NCBI GenBank assembly: GCA_009911035.1
Contig: QXWO01000011.1
Span: forward strand, 58,552 to 122,551
Direction of reading: 5' to 3'
Length of the DNA: 64,000 nt
From: Lachnospiraceae bacterium
Lineage (GTDB): Bacteria > Bacillota > Clostridia > Lachnospirales > Lachnospiraceae
The notes under the pieces were generated by a model that searched no databases, was not told where the DNA came from, and was given only the letters and a program-made list of their open reading frames with translations. The position numbers were made by a program, and so were the translations under genes. Of the stretch, positions 17,176-27,071 are shown piece by piece. Each line of letters opens with the position of its first letter. Positions within the stretch are counted from its first letter, which is position 1.

Positions 17176-18333
17176 ATGAAAATAGTAATAAAGGTGGCTC
17201 TGTTCCTTTTGGGATTTGTTTTTTGCAGCCTGGCATGGGGGATGGAAGCCCAGGCCGGTGAAAAAGAGAATAACGGCTTTTCCTATATCGAGGACTGGCT
17301 TTCCACCTGTGACCTTGGACAGATAAATAAGGGAATGGACAGTCTTTTTCCGGGGATAGAGATTGACGCAAAAGAATGCCTTTCCCTGATCATTGGTGGA
17401 GAAATCCAGGAGGCATTTAAAAGAGTCTTTCAGGGAGTGAAGGAGGGGCTTGCAGGAGAAGTTTCCGGTATCAGGCAGATTTTTATTTATATTCTGATCC
17501 TGGGAATCGTTTCTGCACTTTTTGCAGAATTTTCGGACCTGTTTGCGGGGCAGCAGATTGCCCAGGCAGGATTTTATTTCCTGTATCTGTTTCTGATGGT
17601 CATTCTTACAAAGGTATTTCTTTTTGTATCCCAGACGGCGGCTGCGGCAATGGAGGATATCGTGCTGTTTATCAAACTGTTTATTCCGACTTATTTTGTG
17701 GCGGTGGGCACTGCCCAGGGGAGTGCATCGGCGGTGTATTACTATCAGCTTATGCTGATAATTGCTTATCTGGTGGAAAGCTTTCTGAACCGGATGCTGG
17801 TCCCCTTTATCTACAGTTACGTGATGCTGGCTCTGCTAAACGGTTTGTGGGCCGAGGAAAAACTGACCCTCTTACTGGAATTTCTGGAAAAGGGAATTGT
17901 TTTGGCGCTAAAGGTATCCATGGGGGCTGTCACAGGTTTAAGTCTGGTTCAGGCTGTTATTGTTCCGGTGGCATCCCGTCTGAAAATTTCCGCCATGCGT
18001 AAGGCGGTTTCTGTGATTCCGGGTATCGGGGGCGTGGCGGAAGGGGTGACGGAACTGATGCTTGGTTCGGCGGTACTTATCAAAAACAGCATGGGAGTTT
18101 TTCTTCTGATCCTTCTGCTCTGTGCCTGCATCATGCCCCTTTTTAAGATACTGGTGGTGACAGGAACGGTAAAACTGGCGGCGGCGCTGACCGGAATTGT
18201 AAGTGACAAGCGGCTTTCCCTGTGTGCCGACAGGGTAGGGGAGGGGTGCTTTCTTCTGTTCAGATGTGTATTCACTTCTGTGGCGCTGTTTATTATTGTG
18301 ATCGCGGTGGTGTCTTATACGATTTCAGCATAG
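17176..18333 (+). CDS. spoIIIAE: Stage III sporulation protein AE
   Basis: 385 residues: a signal-like N-terminus (VALFLLGFVFCSLAWGMEAQA), an external region, then about seven membrane helices, the largest membrane protein of the complex. The motif VIPGIGGVAEGVTE (about residues 278-291) is family-typical. It follows spoIIIAD by 13 bp. Confidence 0.95.
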   Translation: MKIVIKVALFLLGFVFCSLAWGMEAQAGEKENNGFSYIEDWLSTCDLGQINKGMDSLFPGIEIDAKECLSLIIGGEIQEAFKRVFQGVKEGLAGEVSGIRQIFIYILILGIVSALFAEFSDLFAGQQIAQAGFYFLYLFLMVILTKVFLFVSQTAAAAMEDIVLFIKLFIPTYFVAVGTAQGSASAVYYYQLMLIIAYLVESFLNRMLVPFIYSYVMLALLNGLWAEEKLTLLLEFLEKGIVLALKVSMGAVTGLSLVQAVIVPVASRLKISAMRKAVSVIPGIGGVAEGVTELMLGSAVLIKNSMGVFLLILLLCACIMPLFKILVVTGTVKLAAALTGIVSDKRLSLCADRVGEGCFLLFRCVFTSVALFIIVIAVVSYTISA

Positions 18334-18363
18334 GGCATTTTCAGGTACGTTTCAGGAGGAGCT

Positions 18364-18897
18364 ATGGTTGATGCGGTCAAAGAAGTCTGTATTTTTATGA
18401 TTATTGCCCAGGCGATCCTTTTTTTTGTGCCGGGCAGTACCTATATGAAATATGTCAGAGTGCTGGTGGGGATCATCATGATTATCCGTATTATGGAACC
18501 GGTCTTAGGGCTTTTTCCGGGGGAAGAGACACAGCAGGAGATCAGGCAGGCAATCGCCATGCTGGAAAACAGTATCCGTTCAGAGAGTCCGGGAGTTGAG
18601 ATACAGGACCAAGAAACGGAAATATACAAAAATATAGAGGAGGAAGTGCTGGAAAAATTAAACGCCTGTGACAGCAGCTACAGAGCCGTAGGCGTGGATA
18701 TCGGGGATACGGTGATAATAAGGGTGCAGTCCCGGAAGGAAGAAGCGCCAGGGATGGTGGAGATCGCGCCGGTAAGGCTGGAAGGGGAAACAGAAGAAAA
18801 GCAGGCCAAAAGACAGGAAGGATTTGAAAAACTTAAAAAAATTTATGGAAGCTGTCTGGGGGTGGAGGAGAATAAAATTGAAATTATTGAGGAATAA
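18364..18897 (+). CDS. spoIIIAF: Stage III sporulation protein AF
   Basis: 177 residues: two N-terminal membrane helices, then a small soluble domain similar to ring-building motifs of secretion systems. CAGGAGGA precedes the ATG. Its 3' end overlaps the likely TTG start of spoIIIAG. Confidence 0.93.
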   Translation: MVDAVKEVCIFMIIAQAILFFVPGSTYMKYVRVLVGIIMIIRIMEPVLGLFPGEETQQEIRQAIAMLENSIRSESPGVEIQDQETEIYKNIEEEVLEKLNACDSSYRAVGVDIGDTVIIRVQSRKEEAPGMVEIAPVRLEGETEEKQAKRQEGFEKLKKIYGSCLGVEENKIEIIEE

Positions 18898-19486
18898 AAT
18901 AAAGTTTACCAGGGATAACTTTCTGATCATATTTCTTGCAGGGATTCTCCTTCTGGTGATTGTATGGCCTCTGGAGGATAAAACAGATTCAAAGTCCGGT
19001 CAATGGGACAGTGAAGATGGTATAATAGGTCTAAATTCAGATTCTTTATCAAAGGCAGCAGACCTGATGAGTGATACAGATGCCAATGCCATGGGAGCTT
19101 ATGCCGCAGAACTGGAAAGGTCTCTGGAGGAGATCCTTGGTACCATGGAGGGCGTGGGAAAGGTGAAAGTGATGGTAACGCTGGAAGGTTCCGGGGAAGC
19201 GCTGGTGGAGAAGGATACGGATACATCCAGAAAGGGGACTACAGAGGTGGATTCGGCAGGGGGCAGCAGGAATACCACAGACATAAGCGGCAGTGAACAG
19301 ACCGTGTTCGCAGGCAGCAGTACCCCTTATGTTAAGAAAGTGCTTTCCCCTAAAGTGGAAGGCGTGGTGGTATCAGCCCAGGGCGGCCATAATGTAAAAA
19401 CGGCCCAAAATATAACAGAAGCAATTCAGGCATTATTTGGCATTGAAGCACATAAAATTAAAATAGTTAAAATGATATCACAATAA
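18878..19486 (+). CDS. spoIIIAG: Stage III sporulation protein AG (TTG start)
   Basis: TTG 18878 is taken as start: GGAGGAG at 18864-18870 is 7 bases upstream, and the protein (202 residues) then begins with a basic tail and membrane helix (NFLIIFLAGILLLVIVWPL), as in the family. An in-frame ATG at 18824 lies deep within spoIIIAF and lacks a site. The outer domain has the ring-building motif (LEEILGTMEGVGKVKVMVTL). It forms the large ring of the channel in the space between the two cells. It overlaps spoIIIAF by 20 bp, suggesting coupled translation. Confidence 0.92.
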   Translation: MKLLRNKIKFTRDNFLIIFLAGILLLVIVWPLEDKTDSKSGQWDSEDGIIGLNSDSLSKAADLMSDTDANAMGAYAAELERSLEEILGTMEGVGKVKVMVTLEGSGEALVEKDTDTSRKGTTEVDSAGGSRNTTDISGSEQTVFAGSSTPYVKKVLSPKVEGVVVSAQGGHNVKTAQNITEAIQALFGIEAHKIKIVKMISQ

Positions 19487-19501
19487 GAAGGAGAAACGGA
19501 C

Positions 19502-20254
19502 TTGAAAAATATGGTGAAGAAGAATCAGATCATGATTACGGCTTTGGCAATTATGATTGCAGTTGCAGGGTATCTGAATTTTGCCGGAAGCAGAATTACG
19601 GAAGAAGAAATTATGACAGCAGGATCTGATACAGTGGTGGCTGGCCAGCAGGATATTGCAGAGGCCGATGAGGATGTGGCGGCTTTGTTTGAAATATCCG
19701 ACGAGGATATGGAGCAGGCCCAGTATGGGGAAATCGAAAGCATGGACTCCGATATGGTTTTACAGGAAGAAAATTATCTGGACGAAACCATGGAGGAAGT
19801 TATGGCGGAAAATACAGCCCAGGATATAACGCCTGAAGTGGAGAACCAGCTCTCAGACGGAGAAACTCCTGGGGAAGCAGTCTTTACCTCATCCGCCAGC
19901 CTTAACACTCTTTCAGGAGCAAGGCTTTTAAAGGAACAGACCAGAGCCAGAAATAAAGAAACCCTGCTGGAAATTATCAACAATGTAAATATCGGTGAGG
20001 AACAGAAGCAGGAAGCAGTGGATAATATGATTGCCATTACAGACATAGCGGAAAAGGAAACGGCTGCGGAAATCCTGCTGGAGAGCAAAGGATTTGACGA
20101 TGTTGTGGTAAGCATTACAGATGAAACCGTGGATGTGGTGGTGAATGCCGCCGAGCTTTCAGAGGCACAGCGTGCCCAGATAGAGGATATCATTATCCGC
20201 AAAACAGGCGCATCTCCCGAGGCCATTATTATCAGTACATTAGCCGGTGAATAG
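19502..20254 (+). CDS. spoIIIAH: Stage III sporulation protein AH (TTG start)
   Basis: TTG 19502 fits AAGGAG (19488-19493) at 8 bases. 250 residues: membrane helix near 9-28, a long acidic linker (residues ~35-125), and a C-terminal YscJ/FliF-like ring domain (TLLEIINNVNIGEEQKQEAVD... to ISTLAGE). In the family it binds forespore SpoIIQ across the engulfing membranes. Last gene of the operon. Confidence 0.95.
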   Translation: MKNMVKKNQIMITALAIMIAVAGYLNFAGSRITEEEIMTAGSDTVVAGQQDIAEADEDVAALFEISDEDMEQAQYGEIESMDSDMVLQEENYLDETMEEVMAENTAQDITPEVENQLSDGETPGEAVFTSSASLNTLSGARLLKEQTRARNKETLLEIINNVNIGEEQKQEAVDNMIAITDIAEKETAAEILLESKGFDDVVVSITDETVDVVVNAAELSEAQRAQIEDIIIRKTGASPEAIIISTLAGE

Positions 20255-20365
20255 CGCGTGCTGCGGGGAATGGAGGGTGCAGTGACACAGGGGGAGAGAG
20301 CAGAATTATTCATTAGAATAAATAGATGCTATATTTAAAAAAATGTGGTATCCTATTACAGGTAA

Positions 20366-20445
20366 TAACAAACGCCGTCATGCTCCGCGAGACGTCTTAT
20401 TGTAACACAAACGCCGTCATGCTCCGCGAGATATTTTGTTATAAC
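20366..20445. repeat. Dispersed intergenic repeat, tandem pair (copies C1, C2)
   Basis: An exact 25-bp direct repeat, 20368-20392 and 20407-20431 (period 39 bp), between spoIIIAH and deoB. Each unit contains AACGCCGTC, CTCCGCGAGA and a following T-rich TATTGT/TTTTGTTA. Same family as 745-791 and 4064-4134. Confidence 0.7.
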
Positions 20446-20524
20446 AATGGATGTCGGGCTGGGAGAGACATCCTTATGTTGAAAAAGACGGCGGTGCCTT
20501 GCGGGCCGGTTTATTGAACGAAGG

Positions 20525-20544
20525 GCCGGATTGGAAAATCCGGC
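20525..20544 (+). promoter_or_regulatory. Hairpin with GNRA loop just upstream of deoB
   Basis: A perfect 8-bp stem, GCCGGATT with AATCCGGC, closed by GGAA, ends 22 bases before the deoB ATG. There is no T-run, so it is not a terminator; it may affect translation or be an RNA end-stabilising element. Confidence 0.4.
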
Positions 20545-20566
20545 GGGAAGAAGAAAGGGATACCCT

Positions 20567-21718
20567 ATGAAAAGAGTTTTTTTAATTGTTTTGGACAGTG
20601 TGGGAATAGGTGCAATGGAAGATGCAGCGGAATTTGGCGATGCCGGGACCAACACCCTGCGTTCTGCATCCAAAGGCTCCTGTTTCCACATGCCTAATAT
20701 GGAGAAGATGGGATTATTTAATATTGACGGCATAGACTGGCGGGAGGGAACAGACCGGCCGGCAGCCCTTTATGGAAGAATGAGGGAAGCGTCAAAAGGG
20801 AAGGATACTACTATCGGGCATTGGGAAATCGCAGGCGTCATATCTAAAAGCCCTCTGCCTGTTTATCCGGAGGGATTTCCCAAAGAAATTTTAGAGCCGT
20901 TCTGCCAGATGACCGGAAGGGGAGTTTTATGCAATCGTCCTTATTCGGGAACAGAGGTTATAAAGGCATACGGGGACGAACATGTAAGGACAGGGGATTT
21001 GATCGTATATACATCGGCTGACAGTGTATTCCAGATAGCCGCTCATGAGGATGTGGTTCCGGTGGAGACATTATATGAGTACTGCCGGATGGCAAGGGAG
21101 CTTTTAAGAGGACCGCACAGCGTGGGCAGAGTGATAGCAAGACCTTTTTCAGGGGAGAACGGAAATTATCAGCGGACTTCAGGAAGGCATGATTATTCCC
21201 TGGAACCGCCGGCGGATACCATGCTGGATATGATCCAGAAGGCTGGGAAAGAAGTCATTGGTGTTGGGAAAATCAAAGATATTTTTGCAGGAAGGGGAAT
21301 CACTTCCTATGTATACACGAAAGGAAATACGGAAGGGATTGCACGGATAAGAGACTATCTGGACCAGGATTTTGAAGGTCTGTGTTTTATTAATCTGGTG
21401 GATTATGACATGCTTTACGGGCACAGAAATGATATAGAAGGCTATGCAAAGGCTTTAGCGGAGTTTGATGATGCGCTGCCCGGCATACTGGCAAAGCTTG
21501 GGGAAGAAGATTTGCTGATGATCACGGCAGACCACGGCTGTGATCCGGGCTATACCGTATCCACCGACCATTCCCGGGAATATACGCCGTTACTTGTTTA
21601 TGGAAAAGGTATAGAGCCGGGCAATCTGGGAACCAGGGAAACCTTTGCGGATATCGGGGCAACCGTGCTCAAAGTTCTGGGGATTTCCGGCAATATAGCA
21701 GGAGAATCCGTGCTGTAA
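20567..21718 (+). CDS. deoB: Phosphopentomutase
   Basis: Start ATG 20567 is chosen because the protein then begins KRVFLIVLDSVGIGAMEDA, the family start; an upstream in-frame ATG (20531) lies within the hairpin leader. 383 residues, near the family's 390. Metal-binding Asp/His motifs: LDSVGIG, the phospho-Thr site KDTTIGHWEIAG near residue 80, and TADHGCDP...TDHSREYTPLL near 322-345. It interconverts (deoxy)ribose 1- and 5-phosphates in nucleoside salvage. A stand-alone gene here, with no adjacent nucleoside phosphorylase. Confidence 0.96.
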   Translation: MKRVFLIVLDSVGIGAMEDAAEFGDAGTNTLRSASKGSCFHMPNMEKMGLFNIDGIDWREGTDRPAALYGRMREASKGKDTTIGHWEIAGVISKSPLPVYPEGFPKEILEPFCQMTGRGVLCNRPYSGTEVIKAYGDEHVRTGDLIVYTSADSVFQIAAHEDVVPVETLYEYCRMARELLRGPHSVGRVIARPFSGENGNYQRTSGRHDYSLEPPADTMLDMIQKAGKEVIGVGKIKDIFAGRGITSYVYTKGNTEGIARIRDYLDQDFEGLCFINLVDYDMLYGHRNDIEGYAKALAEFDDALPGILAKLGEEDLLMITADHGCDPGYTVSTDHSREYTPLLVYGKGIEPGNLGTRETFADIGATVLKVLGISGNIAGESVL

Positions 21719-21782
21719 GGAACTGTAGGAAGAAAGGGATCAGTTTCTTAAGATACATTTGGAATCATTGGAGGAAGAACAC

Positions 21783-23375
21783 GTGGACAATTACAGACAG
21801 GAAATAAACAGAAGAAGGACCTTTGCAATCATTTCGCATCCCGATGCAGGGAAGACGACTCTGACTGAAAAATTTCTCCTATACGGGGGAGCCATAAATC
21901 TGGCAGGAAGCGTAAAAGGAAAGGCAACTGCCAGACATGCGGTGTCTGACTGGATGGAAATTGAAAAGGAGAGAGGAATTTCAGTCACCTCCTCTGTGCT
22001 CCAGTTTGAGTACGGGGGATTCTGCATTAATATTCTGGACACACCCGGGCATCAGGACTTTTCCGAGGACACGTACCGGACGCTGATGGCGGCGGATTCG
22101 GCGGTGATGGTCATTGATGCGTCCAAAGGCGTGGAGGCACAGACTCGTAAACTTTTTAAGGTTTGTGTTATGCGCAGAATACCGATTTTTACTTTTATCA
22201 ATAAAATGGACAGGGATGCCAATGATACCTTTGAACTGCTGGATGAAATTGAAAAGGAACTGGGGATAGCCACCTGTCCGGTTAACTGGCCTATAGGATC
22301 CGGGAAGAATTTCAAAGGGGTATATGACAGGAAAAGGCAGTGTGTCATTACTTATTCAGACACGGAAAAGGGAACAAAAGAAGGGGAAAGTATGGAGATA
22401 CCCGCCTCTGACAAAGATAAGCTGTCTCTGGAGATCGGGGAAGAAGCGACAGGTACTTTGACGGATGAGATCGAACTTTTAGACGGTGCCAGCGCAGAGT
22501 TTGATTTAGAGCTGGTACAGGCCGGGAAACTGACACCGGTATTTTTCGGGTCAGCCCTTACTAACTTCGGCGTGGAGTTTTTCTTACAGCATTTTCTTGA
22601 TATGACCACAGAACCTTTGCCGCGGAAAGCAGATACCGGATTGATTTCTCCGGTGGAGAATGGATTTTCGGCTTTTGTATTTAAGATTCAGGCGAATATG
22701 AATAAGGCCCACAGGGACAGGATTGCCTTTATGCGGATATGCTCCGGCAAATATGAAGCAAGCATGGAGGTGAAGCATGTACAGGGAGGACGTGTACTGC
22801 GCCTTTCCCAGCCCCAGCAGATTATGGCCAGTGAGAGGAAAATACTTGAGGAAGCCTATGCGGGTGACATCATCGGTGTATTTGACCCGGGGATATTTTC
22901 CATAGGGGATACGCTGTGCATGCCAAAAGAGCAGTTCTGCTACGAAGGGATTCCTACTTTTGCACCGGAGCATTTTGCAAGGGTAAGGCAAATCGACACC
23001 ATGAAGCGGAAGCAGTTCGTAAAGGGGATCAACCAGATTGCCCAGGAAGGCGCAATTCAGATTTTCCAGGAATTTAACACAGGTATGGAAGAAATTATTG
23101 TGGGAGTGGTAGGCGTACTCCAGTTTGATGTGCTCAAATACCGGCTGGAAAATGAATATAATGTGGAAATAAAGCTGGAAAATCTGCCCTATGAACATAT
23201 CCGGTGGATTGAAAATAAAGAGATTGATTTAAATAAGCTGGTGGGAACCTCCGATATGAAGAAGGTCAGGGATTTAAAGGGAAATCCTCTTTTATTGTTT
23301 GTCAACGCATGGAGCGTGGGGATGACTCTGGACCGGAACGAAGGATTGGTACTTTCAGAGTTTGGACGTGATTAA
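21783..23375 (+). CDS. prfC: Peptide chain release factor 3
   Basis: GTG 21783 is chosen: GGAGG at 21771-21775 is 7 bases upstream and the product starts MDNYRQEINRRRTFAIISHPDAGKTTL. 530 residues, full RF3 length. GTPase motifs: G1 SHPDAGKT, G3 DTPGHQDF, G4 NKMD; then EF-Tu-like domain 2 and the RF3 C-terminal domain. RF3 removes RF1/RF2 from the ribosome after termination. Its stop codon is directly followed by the ATG of the next gene. Confidence 0.96.
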   Translation: MDNYRQEINRRRTFAIISHPDAGKTTLTEKFLLYGGAINLAGSVKGKATARHAVSDWMEIEKERGISVTSSVLQFEYGGFCINILDTPGHQDFSEDTYRTLMAADSAVMVIDASKGVEAQTRKLFKVCVMRRIPIFTFINKMDRDANDTFELLDEIEKELGIATCPVNWPIGSGKNFKGVYDRKRQCVITYSDTEKGTKEGESMEIPASDKDKLSLEIGEEATGTLTDEIELLDGASAEFDLELVQAGKLTPVFFGSALTNFGVEFFLQHFLDMTTEPLPRKADTGLISPVENGFSAFVFKIQANMNKAHRDRIAFMRICSGKYEASMEVKHVQGGRVLRLSQPQQIMASERKILEEAYAGDIIGVFDPGIFSIGDTLCMPKEQFCYEGIPTFAPEHFARVRQIDTMKRKQFVKGINQIAQEGAIQIFQEFNTGMEEIIVGVVGVLQFDVLKYRLENEYNVEIKLENLPYEHIRWIENKEIDLNKLVGTSDMKKVRDLKGNPLLLFVNAWSVGMTLDRNEGLVLSEFGRD

Positions 23376-24620
23376 ATGAAAATAAGACAGAGTATATTGT
23401 TGGTTTCTGTATGTATGCTGCTCCTTTTAGGATGTAGTTTCCTGACAGAGATGGACAGGCCCATAGAGGGCGCGGCACAGGTGAATAGGGAAGAACAGTC
23501 GGGCAGGGAATTCATGCCGGATGAAAACGCTAAACAGGAAACAGATTCCGGTGAGGTGGAAAGTATTTTCGGCATACCCGAAGAGGAAACTGCCAGCATC
23601 AGAAAGCAGCAGACGGGGCTTTTTCACTATGAAAGACTCAATGAGGACGAAAAGGTCATATACGCGGAAATATTGAAGATACTTCAGGATTTCGGCGAAG
23701 GAATCGCTCTTTCCTGTACAGAAACGGACAGAATTGAGAAGGTCTTCCAGTGTGTGCTCAATGACCATCCTGAAATCTTCTATGTGGACGGCTATACATT
23801 TACCAGATATACTCTGGGAGAGGTGGTTAAAAAGATTACCTTTTCAGGCACCTACAATGTGACAGAGCAGGAAGCAGCCATCAGGGAAGAAAAGATTGCA
23901 GAATATACGGCCCAGTGTCTGGAAGGCATGGAAAGCAGTCTGGATCAGTATGAAAAGGTGAAGTATATTTATGAATATATTATTAACCAGACAGAGTATG
24001 ACGCGGCTGTTTTGGACAACCAGAATATCTGCTCTGTTTTTATCAGCCAGAAAAGCGTGTGTCAGGGGTATGCCAAAGCTACCCAGTATCTTTTAGGAAA
24101 AGCAGGAATTGAGTCAACTCTCATTATGGGAAGGGTTTCCGGCGGAGAAGGACATGCATGGAATCTGGTAAAGCTGGATGGAAATTATTATTATGTAGAT
24201 ACTACATGGGGGGACGCCTCTTACCAGATTGTGGAGGGAAGCAGCGAGCAGATGCCGGAAAGTATTCCGCCCATCAATTATGATTATCTGTGCGTTACGA
24301 CTGCCCAGCTTGAGAAAACCCATATAATTGATCCTATTGTGGAAATTCCGGAGTGCAATTCCATGGAAGACAATTATTATGTCAGGGAAGGGCTTTACTT
24401 TACGGAAGTTGACAAAGAAAAACTTGCCCAGGTATTTACTTCGGCTTACGAGAGGGGAAGCTCCTATGTAACGCTGAAATGTGCAGACAGTGCAATTTAT
24501 AAAGATATGATTTACCATCTTATAGAAGAACAGGGAATTTTCAAATATTTAAGCGCCCAGGAGGGAACTGTTTCCTATGCGGAAAACGAGGAACAGCAGA
24601 GTTTAAGCTTCTGGCTTTAA
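23376..24620 (+). CDS. Lipoprotein with transglutaminase-like domain
   Basis: 414 residues. Signal peptide with lipobox LLGC near residue 20, so anchored on the outer face of the membrane. After a Glu-rich linker, the transglutaminase-like core has the Cys in [14 protein letters not shown] (about 230), the His in [24 protein letters not shown] (about 257) and the Asp 15 residues later, a complete triad. Such proteins are seen as cysteine peptidases or envelope-modifying enzymes in clostridia; the substrate is unknown. Translation is probably coupled to prfC, whose stop is adjacent. Confidence 0.85.
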   Translation: MKIRQSILLVSVCMLLLLGCSFLTEMDRPIEGAAQVNREEQSGREFMPDENAKQETDSGEVESIFGIPEEETASIRKQQTGLFHYERLNEDEKVIYAEILKILQDFGEGIALSCTETDRIEKVFQCVLNDHPEIFYVDGYTFTRYTLGEVVKKITFSGTYNVTEQEAAIREEKIAEYTAQCLEGMESSLDQYEKVKYIYEYIINQTEYDAAVLDNQNICSVFISQKSVCQGYAKATQYLLGKAGIESTLIMGRVSGGEGHAWNLVKLDGNYYYVDTTWGDASYQIVEGSSEQMPESIPPINYDYLCVTTAQLEKTHIIDPIVEIPECNSMEDNYYVREGLYFTEVDKEKLAQVFTSAYERGSSYVTLKCADSAIYKDMIYHLIEEQGIFKYLSAQEGTVSYAENEEQQSLSFWL

Positions 24621-24685
24621 AGCATTTGGCGGTAATTGTATTTTGGGTAATTTTACGGCTGGGGCTATGCAAAAAGCGTAATTTT

Positions 24686-24694
24686 TGGTATCAT
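24686..24694 (+). promoter_or_regulatory. Extended -10 promoter for the Asp23-nusB cluster
   Basis: TGGTATCAT, an extended -10 element, lies 46 bp before the ATG of the Asp23 gene, at the start of a long plus-strand gene run. Confidence 0.45.
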
Positions 24695-24740
24695 AGGGAA
24701 TAATGAGACTTGCAGTTAAAGGAAAGAAAGGGTATTGTTT

Positions 24741-25124
24741 ATGGAAAAAACGTTGGAACAGAACACATATGTATTGCAGGAAGATGAGGACCTTGGTACA
24801 GTTAAGATTGCCGATGATGTGGTGGCAATGATTGCAGGTCTTGCAGCTACCGAGGTGGAAGGTGTTGCGGCCATGGCCGGGAACATCAGTCATGAACTGA
24901 TGAGCAAAATGGGCGTAAAGGGCCTTACCAAAGGCGTAAAAGTAGAAGTCATCGGTAAGCGGGTGAAAGCAGAGCTTGTTCTGATAGTTGAATATGGTTA
25001 CAATATACCGGCAGTTTCCCAGAAGGTACAGGAGCGGGTGAAATCAACGGTTGAAAATATGACAGGGCTGGAGGTGTCCGATGTGGACGTCCGTATAGCC
25101 GGCGTAAATATGCAAAAAGGATAA
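24741..25124 (+). CDS. Asp23/Gls24 family envelope stress protein
   Basis: 127 residues from ATG 24741 (AAAGGG upstream). Matches the Asp23 family over its length: [26 protein letters not shown], then [43 protein letters not shown]. No membrane segment. Family members sit at the membrane or act in alkaline and envelope stress. In Firmicutes such a gene regularly precedes nusB, as here (19 bp gap). Confidence 0.93.
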   Translation: MEKTLEQNTYVLQEDEDLGTVKIADDVVAMIAGLAATEVEGVAAMAGNISHELMSKMGVKGLTKGVKVEVIGKRVKAELVLIVEYGYNIPAVSQKVQERVKSTVENMTGLEVSDVDVRIAGVNMQKG

Positions 25125-25143
25125 TCATACAGGGTGGAGACTC

Positions 25144-25542
25144 ATGAGCAGAAGAGAAATGAGAGAGCAGCTCTTTAAACTGCTGTTCCGTGTAGAATTT
25201 AACCCAAGGGAAGAACTGGCGCAGCAGGAAGCCTTTTTTTTCGAGGATGAAGAAAACAGTATGGCGTTTGGAGAAAATGCCCAGATTAGCGGGAAATTTA
25301 ATAAGATTATCGAAAAACTGGATGGAATTGACACAGCATTGAACGAAAAGGTCCAGGGATGGAACACCGGCCGGATGGGAAAGGTGGATCTTACGATTTT
25401 AAGGCTTGCAGTTTATGAAATCATGTATGATGAAGATATTCCTACCAGCGTTGCCATTAACGAGGCTGTAGAGCTTGCCAAGAAATTCGGGCAGGATTCG
25501 TCCCCCTCTTTTGTTAACGGGGTGCTGGCAAAGTTTGCATAG
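25144..25542 (+). CDS. nusB: Transcription antitermination protein NusB
   Basis: 132 residues, all-helical family pattern: [18 protein letters not shown] at the N-terminus and [29 protein letters not shown] at the C-terminus. It works with NusE/S10 in rRNA antitermination. Confidence 0.96.
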   Translation: MSRREMREQLFKLLFRVEFNPREELAQQEAFFFEDEENSMAFGENAQISGKFNKIIEKLDGIDTALNEKVQGWNTGRMGKVDLTILRLAVYEIMYDEDIPTSVAINEAVELAKKFGQDSSPSFVNGVLAKFA

Positions 25543-25554
25543 GCGGATGATAAT

Positions 25555-26763
25555 ATGCAGAATGTATATACGGTTGGTCAGATAAATTCATACATTAAAA
25601 ATATGTTCGCGCAGGATTTTCTGTTGCAGGAGCTGTCTGTCAAGGGCGAGGTCAGCAACTGTAAATATCATTCTTCCGGGCATATTTATTTTACGTTAAA
25701 GGATGAAAAAGGAACGATTTCCTGTGTGATGTTTGCAGGAAACCGTTCCGGTCTTGTATTTCGGATGTCTGAGGGGATGCAGGTAATTGTCAGGGGCACT
25801 GTGGATGTATACGAGAGAGACGGAAAGTACCAGATGTATGCAAAGCGCATCACCCAGGACGGCGCAGGAGAGCTTTACGAGAGATTTATGCATTTAAAGC
25901 AGGAACTGCAGGACAGAGGAATGTTTGCGCCGGAATATAAAAAACAGATTCCGAAATTTATTAAAACGTTAGGTGTCGTGACAGCGCCCACAGGGGCGGC
26001 TGTCAGAGATATCATTCATATTGCCGCAAGAAGAAATCCTTATGTGCAGATAATCCTCTATCCGGCAGTTGTACAGGGGGAGGCCGCGCCGGCAAGTATT
26101 GTCCGCGGAATCCGGGCCTTAGAACAGGCAGGGGTGGATGTGATGATTGTAGGCAGGGGCGGCGGCTCCATAGAAGATCTGTGGGCTTTTAATGAGGAGA
26201 TAGTGGCCCAGGCAGTCTTTGACTGCTTTATTCCGGTCATTTCGGCGGTGGGTCACGAGACAGATACCACAATCATAGACTATGTGTCTGACCTGCGGGC
26301 GCCGACACCTTCGGCAGCGGCAGAACTGGCTGTTTATGACATCTCTCTTTTGCTAAATCAGATGGAGGGAATGAAAATGGCCATGAACCGGCAGATGCAG
26401 GGGAGGATCAGGCTGGGGAAGACAAAGATACAGGCCCTCTATGCCGGACTGAAAATGAACAGCCCCATGGGAAAAATCAGAGAAAAAAGAACCTATGCCA
26501 TGAATCTGGAAGACCGTCTTCTGGCGGCTGTGAAAAACCAGATCACAGGCCAGAGGCACCGGCTGGCAATTTATATAGAAAAATTGAAAGGCTTATCTCC
26601 TTTGGATAAGCTGAACCAGGGCTATTCCTATGTTTCGGACAGTAAGGGAAAGACGGTAGCGGATATAGAAAAGGTTGCCTTAGGCGATTGCCTCCAGATT
26701 TACGTTAAAAACGGCAGGATGGAAGCACAGGTAACGAAAAAGTATCCCGGGGAAATAGTCTAA
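25555..26763 (+). CDS. xseA: Exodeoxyribonuclease VII large subunit
   Basis: 402 residues. N-terminal OB fold (LSVKGEVSNCKYHSSGHIYFTLKD), then the catalytic domain with VVTAPTGAAVRDIIHI, VGRGGGSIEDLWAFN and SAVGHETDTTIIDYVSD, and a helical C-terminus with the LSPLDKLNQGYSYV end. With XseB it degrades single-stranded DNA. It follows nusB by 12 bp. Confidence 0.97.
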   Translation: MQNVYTVGQINSYIKNMFAQDFLLQELSVKGEVSNCKYHSSGHIYFTLKDEKGTISCVMFAGNRSGLVFRMSEGMQVIVRGTVDVYERDGKYQMYAKRITQDGAGELYERFMHLKQELQDRGMFAPEYKKQIPKFIKTLGVVTAPTGAAVRDIIHIAARRNPYVQIILYPAVVQGEAAPASIVRGIRALEQAGVDVMIVGRGGGSIEDLWAFNEEIVAQAVFDCFIPVISAVGHETDTTIIDYVSDLRAPTPSAAAELAVYDISLLLNQMEGMKMAMNRQMQGRIRLGKTKIQALYAGLKMNSPMGKIREKRTYAMNLEDRLLAAVKNQITGQRHRLAIYIEKLKGLSPLDKLNQGYSYVSDSKGKTVADIEKVALGDCLQIYVKNGRMEAQVTKKYPGEIV

Positions 26764-26852
26764 GCAAGTCTGCCTGAAAGGTATTATCAGGGTGATTTCT
26801 AAAGAAAAGGCATGGAAGCGGGCTGCAAAAAGAAAGCGGAAGGAGAATTGGT

Positions 26853-27071
26853 ATGCAAAAGCAGGAGGATGAGGAGCTTAATCTTGAGGAAGCTTTTGAT
26901 AAGCTTGAAGAGACTGTTTTGGCACTGGAACAGGAAGACATTTCTTTGGAAGAGTCTTTCCAGATATATAAAAGCGGTATGGAACTGTTAAAAAAGTGCA
27001 ATCAGGCCATTGACCAGGTGGAAAAAAAGGTGCTGGTTTTAAATGAAGATGGAGAAACTCATGAATTTTGA
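26853..27071 (+). CDS. xseB: Exodeoxyribonuclease VII small subunit
   Basis: 72 residues with the family pattern LEEAFDKLEETVLALEQEDISLEESFQIYKSGMELLKKCN, two helices. AAGGAGAA precedes the ATG. Its 3' end overlaps the start of the prenyl synthase gene by 11 bp. Confidence 0.96.
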   Translation: MQKQEDEELNLEEAFDKLEETVLALEQEDISLEESFQIYKSGMELLKKCNQAIDQVEKKVLVLNEDGETHEF

